A stretch of 64,000 nt of DNA, taken from NCBI RefSeq assembly GCF_003024525.3, contig NZ_CP035934.2, forward strand, positions 2,914,001-2,978,000, in the 5' to 3' direction. Within the stretch, counting starts at the first letter, position 1, and every line of letters starts with the position of its first letter. The stretch comes from Acinetobacter cumulans (lineage in GTDB: Bacteria > Pseudomonadota > Gammaproteobacteria > Pseudomonadales > Moraxellaceae). This document shows, piece by piece, positions 45,906 through 55,911 of the stretch. Below the pieces are notes generated by a model. That model was not told where the DNA came from. It saw nothing but the letters and a program-made list of their open reading frames with translations, and did no database searches. Position numbers and translations under genes: made by a program.

Positions 45906-48203
45906 ATGGCTTTCATTAAAACACGTAAGAAAATTGTTTCTTCTGCAATTGCTTCGTCTCTCTCTGTTATTGCAATGAATGCTGTTGCACAAGAACAAGT
46001 CACTACACTTGAAACCATTCATCAAGATGTTCAAGCTGAGCAAAAACAAAGCTTAAAAGTAGATAAATCAGCGAACACAAAATATGTTGCACCACTACTC
46101 GATACACCAAAATCAGTATCGGTAATTTCTAAGCAATTGATTGAAGATACTCAAGTTACAACGTTAAGTGATGCTTTACGTAATGTTCCTGGTATTACCC
46201 TAGGTGCAGGTGAAGGTGGCAACCCGAATGGTGACCGTCCATTTATCCGTGGCTTCAATTCTGAAAGCTCAATGTATGTCGATGGTGTTCGTAGTGCTAC
46301 ATCACAAAACCGTGAAATGTTTGCTGTTGAGCAAGTTGAAGTAACCAAAGGTTCTGCATCTGCAATGGGTGGCGCAGGTACAACTGGCGGTAGCATCAAC
46401 ATGATTTCTAAAGTGGCTAAAAAAGGTGACTCTTTAGAAGGTTCTGTTGGCGCAGGTACAGATAATTACCAACGTATTACCTTAGATGGCAACAAAGACT
46501 TTGGTAATGGTATTGCAACACGCGTAGCTCTCATGGGCCATCATAATAATAAAGCAGGCCAAGGTGATGATGGTGCTGAATATGCACGTGTGGGTATTGC
46601 GCCAAGTATTACTTTTGGTTTGGATACCCCGACTCGTGCCACTGTAAGCTACTATTATTTAAAATCTGATGATACCCCTGATTCAGGTGTCCCATATCAA
46701 TATGACACATCTAAATTAGTAACTGCAGGTAAACCTGTAGATGTTCCGCAAGGTATTTATTATGGTTGGAAAAATCGCGATTTCCAAAAACAAGAAAACC
46801 AAATTGGCACACTTAAACTTGAACACGATTTAACTGATAATTTAACCATCAGCAATGTCGCTCAGTACTCGAATTCAAAAAATAATTATGTATGGACACA
46901 GCCAGATGACTCACAGGGCAACGTTGCTCAAGGTGAAGTATGGCGTCGCTCAAACTCAAAAATTACTGATACCAACACATTTACAGATCAGCTGTCTTTA
47001 ACTGGTAAGTTGAATACTGGCTCACTGGTTCATTCTTTTAATACAGGTGTTGAATACAGCAAACAAGATTCTGACCGTGGTGGATATACATTAAACGATA
47101 CTACTGCTAACGGATCTAATCCTAATAGCGGTACATCTCAATGGAACGTTAAACCAGGTGGTACGCTTGGTGCATGTGCAAATTCTGGCATGGGTATTGG
47201 TGCAGACTCTAACTACTGGTGTACTTCTCTTAACAATCCAAACTCGAATGATCCATGGCTAGGTAGCATCACTGCAAATCCAAAAACTTCGAATGTTACG
47301 ACCAAAAATACTTCTGTCTATGCATTAGATAGTATCAAAATTAATCCACAATGGATTTTGGATTTAGGCATCCGCTGGGATAAATTTGAAACAAATCTAA
47401 ATAATTACGCAACCAATAAAAGTTATTCATCAGATAACGACTTTTTCAACTATCAAGCTGGCGTGACATTTAAGCCAGTAGAAAATGGTTCGATCTATGC
47501 AAGTTTTGCAACTTCATCTAATCCAATTGGTGTAGATGCAGGTGATGGTTCTGAAGGCTTAAGTACCCCAGGTGGCCGTGGTCCAACTGAAGAACAAGCA
47601 ATTGCAAACAACAATCTCAAACCTGAAGATGTCCACACAATGGAAATCGGTACGAAATGGGATCTGTTCAATGAAAAATTGAATTTAACTGCTACTATTT
47701 TCCGTACTGAAAAAACAAATACCCGTGCAACAGATACGGATGGCTACACTCGTAATATTGGTGAAACACGTGTAGACGGTCTTGAGCTTGGCGTTAATGG
47801 TAATATCACTAACAAATGGGCAGTTTCTGCAGGCTATACATATTTAGACAGTACAATTGTTGATGATGGTCCAAAAGACAGCAATGAAGGCAATCAAGTT
47901 CAAAACGTTGCAAAAAACTCCGCAACTCTTTGGACAACATATGCATTTACCCCATCATTTACCCTCGGCGCTGGTGCAGTAGCAATGGATAAAGTTTATG
48001 GCGATGCTGCAAATACGAAATTTGTTCCAGGTTATGTACGCTACGATGCAATGGCACGTTATAACGTCAATAAAAATGTTGATTTGCAGTTAAACGTAAA
48101 CAACCTTTCTGACAAACGTTATTTCACTAAAGCATACGCATCTCACTATGCAACAGAAGCTGAAGGCCGTAGTGCTGTACTTTCTGTGAACTTCAAATAC
48201 TAA
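45906..48203 (+). CDS. TonB-dependent siderophore receptor 2 (PiuA/Fiu-like)
   Basis: 765 residues. Sec signal MAFIKTRKKIVSSAIASSLS... cut after NAVAQ; TonB-box candidate near LETIHQDV. The plug carries VPGITLGAGEGGNPNGDRPF and IRGFNSESSMYVDGVRS, nearly the same as receptor 1. The barrel contains a long loop with a Cys pair (GACANSGMGIG ... YWCTSLNN). It ends in LSVNFKY, an aromatic C-terminus. With its neighbours it forms a three-receptor array, likely by duplication of receptors 1 and 2. Confidence 0.9.
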   Translation: MAFIKTRKKIVSSAIASSLSVIAMNAVAQEQVTTLETIHQDVQAEQKQSLKVDKSANTKYVAPLLDTPKSVSVISKQLIEDTQVTTLSDALRNVPGITLGAGEGGNPNGDRPFIRGFNSESSMYVDGVRSATSQNREMFAVEQVEVTKGSASAMGGAGTTGGSINMISKVAKKGDSLEGSVGAGTDNYQRITLDGNKDFGNGIATRVALMGHHNNKAGQGDDGAEYARVGIAPSITFGLDTPTRATVSYYYLKSDDTPDSGVPYQYDTSKLVTAGKPVDVPQGIYYGWKNRDFQKQENQIGTLKLEHDLTDNLTISNVAQYSNSKNNYVWTQPDDSQGNVAQGEVWRRSNSKITDTNTFTDQLSLTGKLNTGSLVHSFNTGVEYSKQDSDRGGYTLNDTTANGSNPNSGTSQWNVKPGGTLGACANSGMGIGADSNYWCTSLNNPNSNDPWLGSITANPKTSNVTTKNTSVYALDSIKINPQWILDLGIRWDKFETNLNNYATNKSYSSDNDFFNYQAGVTFKPVENGSIYASFATSSNPIGVDAGDGSEGLSTPGGRGPTEEQAIANNNLKPEDVHTMEIGTKWDLFNEKLNLTATIFRTEKTNTRATDTDGYTRNIGETRVDGLELGVNGNITNKWAVSAGYTYLDSTIVDDGPKDSNEGNQVQNVAKNSATLWTTYAFTPSFTLGAGAVAMDKVYGDAANTKFVPGYVRYDAMARYNVNKNVDLQLNVNNLSDKRYFTKAYASHYATEAEGRSAVLSVNFKY

Positions 48204-48231
48204 GTTCAATATCAATCCATCTCAATGTATT

Positions 48232-48263
48232 CAACAACGCCCCTTTTCACAGGGGCGTTGTTG
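48232..48263 (+). terminator. Terminator after receptor 2
   Basis: Perfect 12-bp stem CAACAACGCCCC / GGGGCGTTGTTG with an 8-base loop, followed by TCTTTG. Confidence 0.85.
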
Positions 48264-48367
48264 TCTTTGCGCCATAAGATTCGCGCCTAAAAACCAAACT
48301 TTATGGTTTTTTCTAATTAACTCGCTGTTCTTAAGCAAGAATTCCCTCACATTACGCACAAATTAAT

Positions 48368-48392
48368 ATTGATAACTATTATCATTATCAAT
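48368..48392. promoter_or_regulatory. Fur box upstream of receptor 3
   Basis: ATTGATAACTATTATCATTA followed by TCAAT. It carries the ATTGATAA/TTATCAAT inverted ends and three GATAAT-type hexamers, close to the classic Fur consensus. About 110 bp before the start codon. Confidence 0.72.
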
Positions 48393-48502
48393 ACAATTCA
48401 CAGCAATTGTTACAGGCCATAACAATCCCTCCATTGTATCTTCATCATATATGTCATCACGAAGTATCAATGTCGCTTTCCTTATAAAATCAGGACTTAG
48501 AA

Positions 48503-50764
48503 ATGGCACAGATTAAAAGCCGAAAACACAAAAATACAGTTTCAATGGTCGCGTTAGCCGCAGCCTTGCCACTGGCGGCTCAAGCTGCAACAGCTGAATC
48601 AAATTCAGTACAGCTTCCAACCATTAATGTTAAAGCTGCAGCAGAAAATAATTATAAAAAAGAAAAAGTCAGCTCTGCCAAATTTACTCAACCCTTACTC
48701 AATACCACACAGACGGTTGCTGTCATCCCCCAAGCGGTACTTAAAGAACAAAATGCCACAACCTTGACCGAAGCTTTACGTAATGTACCTGGCGTAGGAA
48801 CATTTTCATTGGGTGAAAATGGCCGTATGAATACAGGCGATGCCGTAACCATGCGTGGCTTTGACACAGCAAACAGTATTTTTATTGATGGCGTACGTGA
48901 TTTGGGCAACGTCACACGCGACATGTTCAACTACGAGCAAATTGAAGTCTTTAAAGGCCCTGCGGGGACGGATAATGGCCGTACAGCGGCATCAGGCTCC
49001 ATTAACCTCTCGACTAAACATGCCAAACTCGAAGACTCAAATAGTGCAACATTAGGTTTCGGCTCCGATAAATACACGCGCGCAACAGCCGATTTAAATA
49101 AAAAAATCAATGAAACAACTGCACTTCGTGTCAATATGATGGGCGAAAATGCCGACGGAATTGGTCGTGACGGTGTAGAAAATAAAAAATGGGCACTAGC
49201 ATCTTCATTAGGCTTTGGTTTAGGCACAGATTTACGCGTATTTTTAGACTATCTTCATACAGAGCAAGATAATAAATTAGATGGTGGTATTCCTACTGTT
49301 GGCCTAAACGGTTTTAATGCAAATAACAGCACTAATGCCAGCATCAAAAGCTTGGCTAAGTATTTAAATAACCACAAAGTTAATACGTCAAATTATTACG
49401 GTGCTCCTGAAGATTTTGACGATGTCAGTGCCGATATGGTCACTGCACGTATCGAATATGATCTATCCGATAAAACCAAGTTAACCAATACCACACGTTG
49501 GGGCCAAACCAAACATCAATATTTAACGTCATTCTCTGGCAACGCTTATACCACTACAAATCCATCAGATCCTACTGACGGTTCGTCTATTCAAGTTTCA
49601 GGCAGCACCAACAACAGTGATACTGAAAATAAAATCATGACGAACCAAACTAGCTTAGTCACAGAATTCAATACAGGAACACTTCAGCATACCTTAAGTA
49701 CAGGTGTTGAATTTACCCGTGAAGATATGAAAACCTTTGGTTGGACAGGCGCAATTACGGGTACGAGCTCACTGTATAATCCCTCTGGAACGGTACATTC
49801 AACCTTAACGCGCAATAAAGCCGCGGATACCAAAGGCCGAATGGATACATCCTCTATTTTTGCTTTTGACACAGTACAACTGTCACCAAAATTTTCGGTC
49901 AACGCTGGTATCCGCCTAGACCATTACAAAATGCAAGGTTACTCTTCTTCTGCTAGTTTCAGTGATGATGGCAATCTATTTAACTGGAAAGCAGGTGCGC
50001 TGTTTAAGCCAACCGAAAATGGTAGTCTGTACGCCAACTATGCTGTGCAACAGCAACAACCAGGCACTATTACAGGCGGTGATGGTATTGGTAATGCCAA
50101 CATTTTTGCACCATCAACCTCTGCAAGTAGCAATAATAATCTTGATTTTGATCCACAACAGATTGAAACCATTGAAGTGGGAAGCAAATGGGAGTTCTTT
50201 GACAACCGCTTATTACTCACAGGTGCGCTATTCCAAACTGAAGTCACCAAAGAAATTGAAAAAGATGATAATGGCGGTTATTACCAAACGGGTAAAAAAT
50301 CCGTTAAAGGTATTGAGTTAGGTGCGATTGGTAACATTAATGATTATTGGAAGATCATTGCAGGCTACACCCATCAAAAAACTGAAATTGATAATGTTAC
50401 ACATGTCAGCTCTGGCAGCCTGACTTCTGCCGATGGTTCCAATAACATTCCATTTACCCCGTCAGATGCTTTCACGCTGTGGACCACCTATACAATGGAT
50501 AAATGGAGCATTGGTAGTGGTGCACGTTACAATGGCGAAATGAAAAAAAGTAAAGATGGTAATACCGTTGGCCCTGCTGTAATTCCAGATTATTGGGTTC
50601 TGGATTCAATGGTCAGCTATCAAGCAACACCTAATATTGGTGTTCAGTTAAATATTAACAACTTACTTGATGAAGATTATATTGCAAGTATCAACCGTGG
50701 TGGCCTACGTTATACGGCAGGTGCTGAACGTAATTATCGTCTTACATTTAATTTTAAATTCTAA
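48503..50764 (+). CDS. fiu: TonB-dependent catecholate siderophore receptor 3 (Fiu-type)
   Basis: 753 residues, with a signal peptide ending ...LPLAAQAA and TonB-box-like LPTINVKA. The plug has VPGVGTFSLGENGRMNTGDA and MRGFDTANSIFIDGVRDLGN, the GEN(G)/TGDA variant typical of E. coli Fiu, and differs from receptors 1 and 2. No cysteines were seen. The barrel ends in LTFNFKF. A PiuC/YbiX dioxygenase gene follows 90 bp downstream, as in E. coli fiu-ybiX and Pseudomonas piuA-piuC. Such receptors import iron-catecholate complexes and siderophore-like antibiotics. The symbol follows the plug motif and context; Acinetobacter authors may use piuA. Confidence 0.85.
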   Translation: MAQIKSRKHKNTVSMVALAAALPLAAQAATAESNSVQLPTINVKAAAENNYKKEKVSSAKFTQPLLNTTQTVAVIPQAVLKEQNATTLTEALRNVPGVGTFSLGENGRMNTGDAVTMRGFDTANSIFIDGVRDLGNVTRDMFNYEQIEVFKGPAGTDNGRTAASGSINLSTKHAKLEDSNSATLGFGSDKYTRATADLNKKINETTALRVNMMGENADGIGRDGVENKKWALASSLGFGLGTDLRVFLDYLHTEQDNKLDGGIPTVGLNGFNANNSTNASIKSLAKYLNNHKVNTSNYYGAPEDFDDVSADMVTARIEYDLSDKTKLTNTTRWGQTKHQYLTSFSGNAYTTTNPSDPTDGSSIQVSGSTNNSDTENKIMTNQTSLVTEFNTGTLQHTLSTGVEFTREDMKTFGWTGAITGTSSLYNPSGTVHSTLTRNKAADTKGRMDTSSIFAFDTVQLSPKFSVNAGIRLDHYKMQGYSSSASFSDDGNLFNWKAGALFKPTENGSLYANYAVQQQQPGTITGGDGIGNANIFAPSTSASSNNNLDFDPQQIETIEVGSKWEFFDNRLLLTGALFQTEVTKEIEKDDNGGYYQTGKKSVKGIELGAIGNINDYWKIIAGYTHQKTEIDNVTHVSSGSLTSADGSNNIPFTPSDAFTLWTTYTMDKWSIGSGARYNGEMKKSKDGNTVGPAVIPDYWVLDSMVSYQATPNIGVQLNINNLLDEDYIASINRGGLRYTAGAERNYRLTFNFKF

Positions 50765-50778
50765 TTTTCCATAAAATT

Positions 50779-50810
50779 AAAAGCCTTAATCTTGAATTGG
50801 GGCTTTTTTT
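50779..50810 (+). terminator. Terminator after receptor 3
   Basis: AAAAGCC / GGCTTTT ends with a long T tract; the loop is partly paired. It may be read through to reach piuC. Confidence 0.75.
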
Positions 50811-50857
50811 ATTTATGCTTATCCTTAACCGAAAAATTTAACTGCTAGGTGCTTGCC

Positions 50858-51541
50858 ATGTTGCTTCATGTTCCCAATGTGCTTTCTAAAGTGCAAGTCC
50901 AATCTATTCGCCAAGCTATGGCAGAAGACAACCAATGGGTATCTGGCAAAAAAACAGCAGGCGGACAAGCACAGCTCATCAAAGACAACTTACAAATCAA
51001 TACCAGTAGCGAGCTATATCAAGAACTGAGTACCTTTGTTCAACAGCACATTCAAAGTAGCCTACTGGTGCAATCATTTGCACTGCCCAAAGACATTTTG
51101 CCTCCAATGTTCAATCGCTATGAAAATTCGGGGCATTATGGCAACCATGTCGACAATGCTGTGCATTTTTATGCCGAAAAAAATAAATCTGTGCGTACCG
51201 ATGTTTCTATGACCGTCTTTCTCTCTGAACCCGATGAATATGAGGGCGGTGAATTGATCATTGAAGACACATACGGCGCACATGAAGTCAAACTCGATGC
51301 TGGCGATGCTATTGTGTATCCAGCAACCAGCCTACACCGTGTTGAGCCAGTCACTCAAGGTGCGCGTATTGCTGCTTTTACATGGCTGCAAAGTATGGTG
51401 AAGGATGACTGGCAACGGGCCATGTTGTTTAATTTAGACATGACCATTATTCAATTGCGTCAAAAGCTGGGCGACTGCGAAGAAACCGTACAATTAACCA
51501 GCCATTATCATAACCTGATTCGTCAATGGGCCGAACTATGA
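50858..51541 (+). CDS. piuC: PKHD-type Fe(II)/2-oxoglutarate-dependent hydroxylase PiuC (YbiX family)
   Basis: 227 residues from the ATG at 50858, with AGGT seven bases upstream; a GTG three codons earlier is an alternative. The iron ligands HxD are in GNHVDNAVHFY near residue 97 and the distal His in TSLHRVEPVTQG near 158, followed by the 2-oxoglutarate Arg in GARIAAFTW. It follows a catecholate siderophore receptor gene and is likely iron-regulated. Its substrate is not established in the family. The stop codon overlaps the start of the next gene (ATGA), suggesting translational coupling. Confidence 0.9.
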   Translation: MLLHVPNVLSKVQVQSIRQAMAEDNQWVSGKKTAGGQAQLIKDNLQINTSSELYQELSTFVQQHIQSSLLVQSFALPKDILPPMFNRYENSGHYGNHVDNAVHFYAEKNKSVRTDVSMTVFLSEPDEYEGGELIIEDTYGAHEVKLDAGDAIVYPATSLHRVEPVTQGARIAAFTWLQSMVKDDWQRAMLFNLDMTIIQLRQKLGDCEETVQLTSHYHNLIRQWAEL

Positions 51542-52641
51542 GCCAAGCATCAATTTTGCCACCACTGACCCAAATTCCTCCCTACTTACAGACTGTTGCA
51601 GACTATGAGCGCCAAGCACAACTGCATTTATTCGACATGGTTTGGCAATATCTCCAAGGCGGTGCCATGGATGAAGTCAGTGTGCGCTCGAATCTTTCAG
51701 CGTTTGACCACATTCAACTGATGCCTCGCCTGCTACAAGACCTCACCCACGGCCATACCGAATGTGAAATCTTCGGGCAACGTTATCCGCATCCCATCTT
51801 TGTCGCACCGATTGGGCACCAACAGCAATTTCATCCCGAAGCGGAAGCTGCCACTGCACTGGCTGCAGAAGTTTTGGGAAGCAATATGGTATTGAGCACC
51901 TTTACTAATACCGACATGCGTGAACTGAATGCAGACAATCCGCGCAAATGGTTTCAACTGTACTGGCAAGGTGAACGCAGCAAATCCTTAGATTTAGTCA
52001 AAATGGCTGAAGCGCACAATTACAGTGCCATTGTAGTGACAGTGGACTCCCCCCATACAGGCATCCGTGACCGCGAGCGTCGGGTATTTTTCCATTTACC
52101 TGAAGGTATGCAACACCCGCATACCCCTGCGCACATTCCACTGCCAGAATTACAAGAAGGTGATCACCCTGTATTTCAAGGGCTCATGAAAATTGCGCCG
52201 ACTTGGCAAGACATTGCTTGGTTGGTTCAACAGACCCACCTCCCCGTTGTGTTAAAGGGTGTACTCAATCCAATGGATGCCCAACTTGCAATACAACATG
52301 GTGTACAAGGATTAATTGTGTCGAATCATGGTGGCCGTGTTTTAGATACCAGTATTACACCACTCACCGCGCTCAAACTCATTAAACAGGTGGTGCCAGC
52401 TGATTTTCCATTGCTTTATGATGGTGGAATTCGCCGTGGTTCTGACGTCTTTAAAGCGATTGCCCTTGGCGCCTCAGCGGTGTTGGTCGGTCGTCCTGTG
52501 ATTTATGGCTTAGCCACTGCAGGCGCATTAGGTGTGGCACATGTGCTGAAAATTCTGAAAGAAGAATTTGAAATTACCATGGCTTTAATGGGAACAGCCC
52601 GCATAGATGAGATTAACCAAGATTATATTTTTCAAAAATAG
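51538..52641 (+). CDS. FMN-dependent alpha-hydroxy-acid dehydrogenase/oxidase
   Basis: 367 residues from the ATG at 51538, overlapping the piuC stop by four bases. Family segments: N-terminal YLQGGAMDEVSVRSN, IFVAPIGHQQQFHPEAE (FMN site), the Lys in LPVVLKGVL, catalytic His in IVSNHGGRVLD near 267 and the C-terminal LLYDGGIRRGSDVFKAIALG phosphate loop. It may oxidise lactate, glycolate or another 2-hydroxy acid. Coupling to piuC is unusual and hints at a shared substrate pathway, perhaps processing of a siderophore hydroxy acid; this is inference. Confidence 0.85.
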   Translation: MSQASILPPLTQIPPYLQTVADYERQAQLHLFDMVWQYLQGGAMDEVSVRSNLSAFDHIQLMPRLLQDLTHGHTECEIFGQRYPHPIFVAPIGHQQQFHPEAEAATALAAEVLGSNMVLSTFTNTDMRELNADNPRKWFQLYWQGERSKSLDLVKMAEAHNYSAIVVTVDSPHTGIRDRERRVFFHLPEGMQHPHTPAHIPLPELQEGDHPVFQGLMKIAPTWQDIAWLVQQTHLPVVLKGVLNPMDAQLAIQHGVQGLIVSNHGGRVLDTSITPLTALKLIKQVVPADFPLLYDGGIRRGSDVFKAIALGASAVLVGRPVIYGLATAGALGVAHVLKILKEEFEITMALMGTARIDEINQDYIFQK

Positions 52642-52645
52642 CCAT

Positions 52646-52670
52646 TTTATAGAGAATTTTTCTCTATAAA
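52646..52670 (+). terminator. Hairpin after the hydroxy-acid oxidase gene
   Basis: Perfect 10-bp stem TTTATAGAGA / TCTCTATAAA with a 5-base loop. It lacks a T tract after it, so it may be a weak terminator or mRNA stabiliser. Confidence 0.5.
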
Positions 52671-52909
52671 TCCCTGCTCATTGCAAAAATAGGAAAATAT
52701 TTTCGGAATAAGTGGATTAATATTTATTTATAAATTTGCATGATCTGCGGTAAATCTAAGTCAACGTAACTTCACATGAAATTTTGATACTTTTGGCTAA
52801 ATCTTCCGACTTCATACTTGTAAATTGATACCATAGACACAATCTATATTAGTAGTACCTAATGTTATCTACGCCCTAACATATAGTGGCTACGACAAGG
52901 AGTTACCTC

Positions 52910-54607
52910 ATGATGTTGGCTGATCCAAGTAAAAAATATCGTCGCATGTATCAACGTGTAGACTTACCAGACCGTCAATGGCCGAATAACGAAATTACGA
53001 AAGCGCCAATTTGGATGAGCACCGACCTGCGTGACGGTAACCAAGCGATTTTTGAACCAATGAACATGGAACAAAAATTTAAAATGTTCCAAATGTTGGT
53101 GAAAATTGGTTTCAAACATATTGAAATTGGCTTCCCATCTGCATCTCAAATCGATTTCGATTTCACGCGTAAATTGATTGAAGAAAACCATATTCCTGAT
53201 GATGTTTATATCGAAGTTTTGGTTCAAGCACGTGATCATTTAATCCAACGTACTTTCGAATCTTTACAAGGTGCAAAACGTGCAATTGTGCATATCTACA
53301 ACTCAAACTCTCCGACTTTCCGTAATAAAGTCTTAAATGTAGATGTTGAAGGTGCAAAACAATTAGCGATTAATGCAGCAACCAAAGTTAAAGAATACGC
53401 AGCAAAACAACCTGAAACTGAATTTGTATTCCAATACAGCCCAGAGTGTTTTACTGCAACTGAATTAGAAGTTGCGAAAGATGTCTGCGATGCTGTGACT
53501 GAAATTTGGGAAGCATCTCCAGACAATAAAGTCATTTTGAACTTACCTGCAACAGTCGAAGTGTCAGGTCCAAACGTCTATGCAGACCAAGTCGAATGGA
53601 TGCACCGCAATATTCAGCGCCGTGATGGTGTGATCATTTCTGTACACTGCCATAACGACCGTGGCTGTGGTATTGCTGCCTCTGAACTTGCCATTATGGC
53701 GGGTGCAGACCGTGTAGAAGGCTGTGTATTTGGCAATGGCGAACGTACAGGTAACGTCGATGTGGCGGCAATTGCATTGAACATGTACACCCAAGGCGTT
53801 GCACCAAACTTAGATTTCTCAAATATCAATGAAGTGATTGCAACCGTTGAAGAATGCACAGGCTTGCCTGTACACCCACGCCATCCGTATGCAGGCGACT
53901 TGGTATTTACTGCATTCTCTGGCTCACACCAAGATGCAATCAAAAAAGGTTTCGAGTTCCAAAAGAACGAAGAAATTTGGGACATGCCATACTTACCTAT
54001 CGATCCAAAAGACTTGGGTCGTGACTATGATGCAGTTATCCGTGTGAACTCACAGTCTGGTAAAGGCGGTATCGCTTACTTGTTAGAGTCTAACTACAAC
54101 GTGGTGTTGCCACGTCGTTTACAAATTGAATTCTCGCAAGTAGTACAACAAAAAACTGATGAAGATGGTACTGAGATTTCAGCACAAGCAATTTGGTCAT
54201 TGTTTAAAGATACCTATGTCGCAACAGCAGATGCCCATTATGTGGCGCAAAACTACCGCTTACATGACAACAACGGTAAGCAAGTGATTGAGCTAGATAT
54301 TGAAGTAAATGGTGAAACACAACAATTGCGCGGTGAAGGCAACGGCCCTATTTCTGCAATCTTGAATGCATTGCAGTTACCAATTGATGTCTTAAACTAT
54401 GAAGAACGCAGTATTAGCTCTGGCGCACATGCAAAAGCATTGGCATTAATTGAGCTTCAAGTGAAAGGTTCGGGTAAAGCTGCCTTTGGTGCAGGTGTAC
54501 ACGACAACATCGTAACTGCATCAATCGAAGCAATTATTGCCAGCACCAACCGCTTAATTGATCAAGGCGTATTGAGCTTAGATCAGGTGATTGCAGCGAC
54601 TGCTTAA
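52910..54607 (+). CDS. leuA: 2-isopropylmalate synthase, long form
   Basis: 565 residues from the ATG at 52910, chosen because AAGGAG lies seven bases upstream (a GTG at 52886 gives extra residues that do not fit). It condenses acetyl-CoA and 2-ketoisovalerate, the first step of leucine synthesis. Motifs: [16 protein letters not shown] near 36, [20 protein letters not shown] near 245 and [16 protein letters not shown]. The C-terminal regulatory (LeuA_dimer) domain lies at about 430-560, with the [14 protein letters not shown] region. This form resembles that of Pseudomonas and actinobacteria rather than E. coli. No leader peptide with leucine codons was seen upstream. Confidence 0.95.
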   Translation: MMLADPSKKYRRMYQRVDLPDRQWPNNEITKAPIWMSTDLRDGNQAIFEPMNMEQKFKMFQMLVKIGFKHIEIGFPSASQIDFDFTRKLIEENHIPDDVYIEVLVQARDHLIQRTFESLQGAKRAIVHIYNSNSPTFRNKVLNVDVEGAKQLAINAATKVKEYAAKQPETEFVFQYSPECFTATELEVAKDVCDAVTEIWEASPDNKVILNLPATVEVSGPNVYADQVEWMHRNIQRRDGVIISVHCHNDRGCGIAASELAIMAGADRVEGCVFGNGERTGNVDVAAIALNMYTQGVAPNLDFSNINEVIATVEECTGLPVHPRHPYAGDLVFTAFSGSHQDAIKKGFEFQKNEEIWDMPYLPIDPKDLGRDYDAVIRVNSQSGKGGIAYLLESNYNVVLPRRLQIEFSQVVQQKTDEDGTEISAQAIWSLFKDTYVATADAHYVAQNYRLHDNNGKQVIELDIEVNGETQQLRGEGNGPISAILNALQLPIDVLNYEERSISSGAHAKALALIELQVKGSGKAAFGAGVHDNIVTASIEAIIASTNRLIDQGVLSLDQVIAATA

Positions 54608-54619
54608 GTCCAATCACGG

Positions 54620-54658
54620 ATAGGCTACATAAGGATTTCACATCAAAATGTAGCCTAT
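54620..54658 (+). other. Long stem-loop after leuA
   Basis: Perfect 11-bp arms ATAGGCTACAT and ATGTAGCCTAT with a 17-base loop, 13 bp after the stop. It stands before the real terminator and could protect or process the leuA mRNA. Confidence 0.6.
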
Positions 54659-54684
54659 AGCTCTTTATCACATAAAACAATTTT

Positions 54685-54713
54685 AAAAGGATACCCCCAA
54701 GTGGTATCCTTTT
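54685..54713 (+). terminator. Terminator between leuA and metX
   Basis: Perfect 11-bp stem AAAAGGATACC / GGTATCCTTTT with a 7-base loop. Confidence 0.88.
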
Positions 54714-54750
54714 AATTATTGATCCTCAAGGTTTAAGGCGAACATTTCCA

Positions 54751-55911
54751 GTGTCCTTTCCAGCTGACTCAGTGGGTTTAGTTACCCCACAAAAGTTCTC
54801 ATTTGAAGAGCCTCTAGAGCTCGAATGCGGTCGAATTCTTCCTCGTTTTGAAATCATGGTTGAAACCTATGGCGAGCTGAACGCAGATAAATCCAATGCG
54901 ATTTTGATTTGTCATGCACTGTCAGGGCATCATCATGCAGCAGGTTATCATCATGCAGATGATAAAAAAGCCGGATGGTGGGATTCATGTATTGGCCCGG
55001 GCAAGGCAATTGATACGTCTAAATTTTTTGTCGTTTCTTTAAATAATATTGGTGGTTGTAATGGCTCAACAGGCCCAACTTCACCCAATCCTGAAAATGA
55101 CAATCGTCCATACGGACCAGACTTTCCATTGGTCACAGTCCGTGACTGGGTCAAAACCCAAGCTATGCTCTCTGACCGTTTAGGCATCGATACTTGGGAT
55201 GCTGTTGTGGGTGGATCTTTGGGTGGTATGCAAGCACTACAATGGTCTGTCGATTTCCCAGACCGTTTACGCAAATGTGTGATTATTGCCAGCGCACCAA
55301 AATTGTCTGCACAAAACATTGCCTTTAACGAAGTGGCACGTCAGTCTATTTTATCCGATCCAGATTTTCATAATGGTCGCTATTTAGAAAACGACAGCTA
55401 TCCAAAACGTGGCCTGATTTTGGCGCGTATGGTGGGTCATATTACCTATCTTTCAGAAGAAGCCATGAAGCAAAAATTTGGCCGCGACTTAAAGTCTGGC
55501 AAATTTATGTATGGTTTTGATGTCGAATTCCAAGTGGAAAGCTATTTACGTTATCAAGGTGAGCAATTTAGCCGTAACTTTGATGCCAATACTTATTTAA
55601 TTATGACCAAGGCTTTGGATTACTTTGATCCTTCACGTGAATACGAACAGTCTTTAGTGAAAGCCATGGCCAATCCGAAGTGTAAATTCTTGGTGGTTTC
55701 ATTTACCACTGACTGGCGTTTCTCACCTTCACGTTCACAAGAAATTGTGGATGCTTTAATCACAAATAATAAGCATGTCAGTTACTTAGACATTGATGCA
55801 GAACAGGGTCACGACTCTTTCTTGTTCCCAATTCCATTGTACGTAAAATCTTTACGTGCCTTCTTAGGTGGTGAACAGCACCTCAAAGCAACCACTGTGG
55901 AGGCCGTGTAA
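54751..55911 (+). CDS. metX: Homoserine O-acetyltransferase (or O-succinyltransferase) MetX
   Basis: 386 residues with a GTG start. An alpha/beta-hydrolase fold enzyme activating homoserine for methionine synthesis. The nucleophile Ser is in [15 protein letters not shown] near 150, the triad His in [11 protein letters not shown] near 355 and [12 protein letters not shown] lies near 54. Whether it uses acetyl-CoA or succinyl-CoA depends on few residues, so the donor is left open. The stop overlaps the metW start by one base (TAATG). Confidence 0.93.
   Translation: MSFPADSVGLVTPQKFSFEEPLELECGRILPRFEIMVETYGELNADKSNAILICHALSGHHHAAGYHHADDKKAGWWDSCIGPGKAIDTSKFFVVSLNNIGGCNGSTGPTSPNPENDNRPYGPDFPLVTVRDWVKTQAMLSDRLGIDTWDAVVGGSLGGMQALQWSVDFPDRLRKCVIIASAPKLSAQNIAFNEVARQSILSDPDFHNGRYLENDSYPKRGLILARMVGHITYLSEEAMKQKFGRDLKSGKFMYGFDVEFQVESYLRYQGEQFSRNFDANTYLIMTKALDYFDPSREYEQSLVKAMANPKCKFLVVSFTTDWRFSPSRSQEIVDALITNNKHVSYLDIDAEQGHDSFLFPIPLYVKSLRAFLGGEQHLKATTVEAV

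Noticed and set aside
52642..52909. Possible leucine leader peptide or attenuator before leuA
   Set aside because: No short frame with clustered leucine codons and no terminator-like hairpin directly before leuA were seen.
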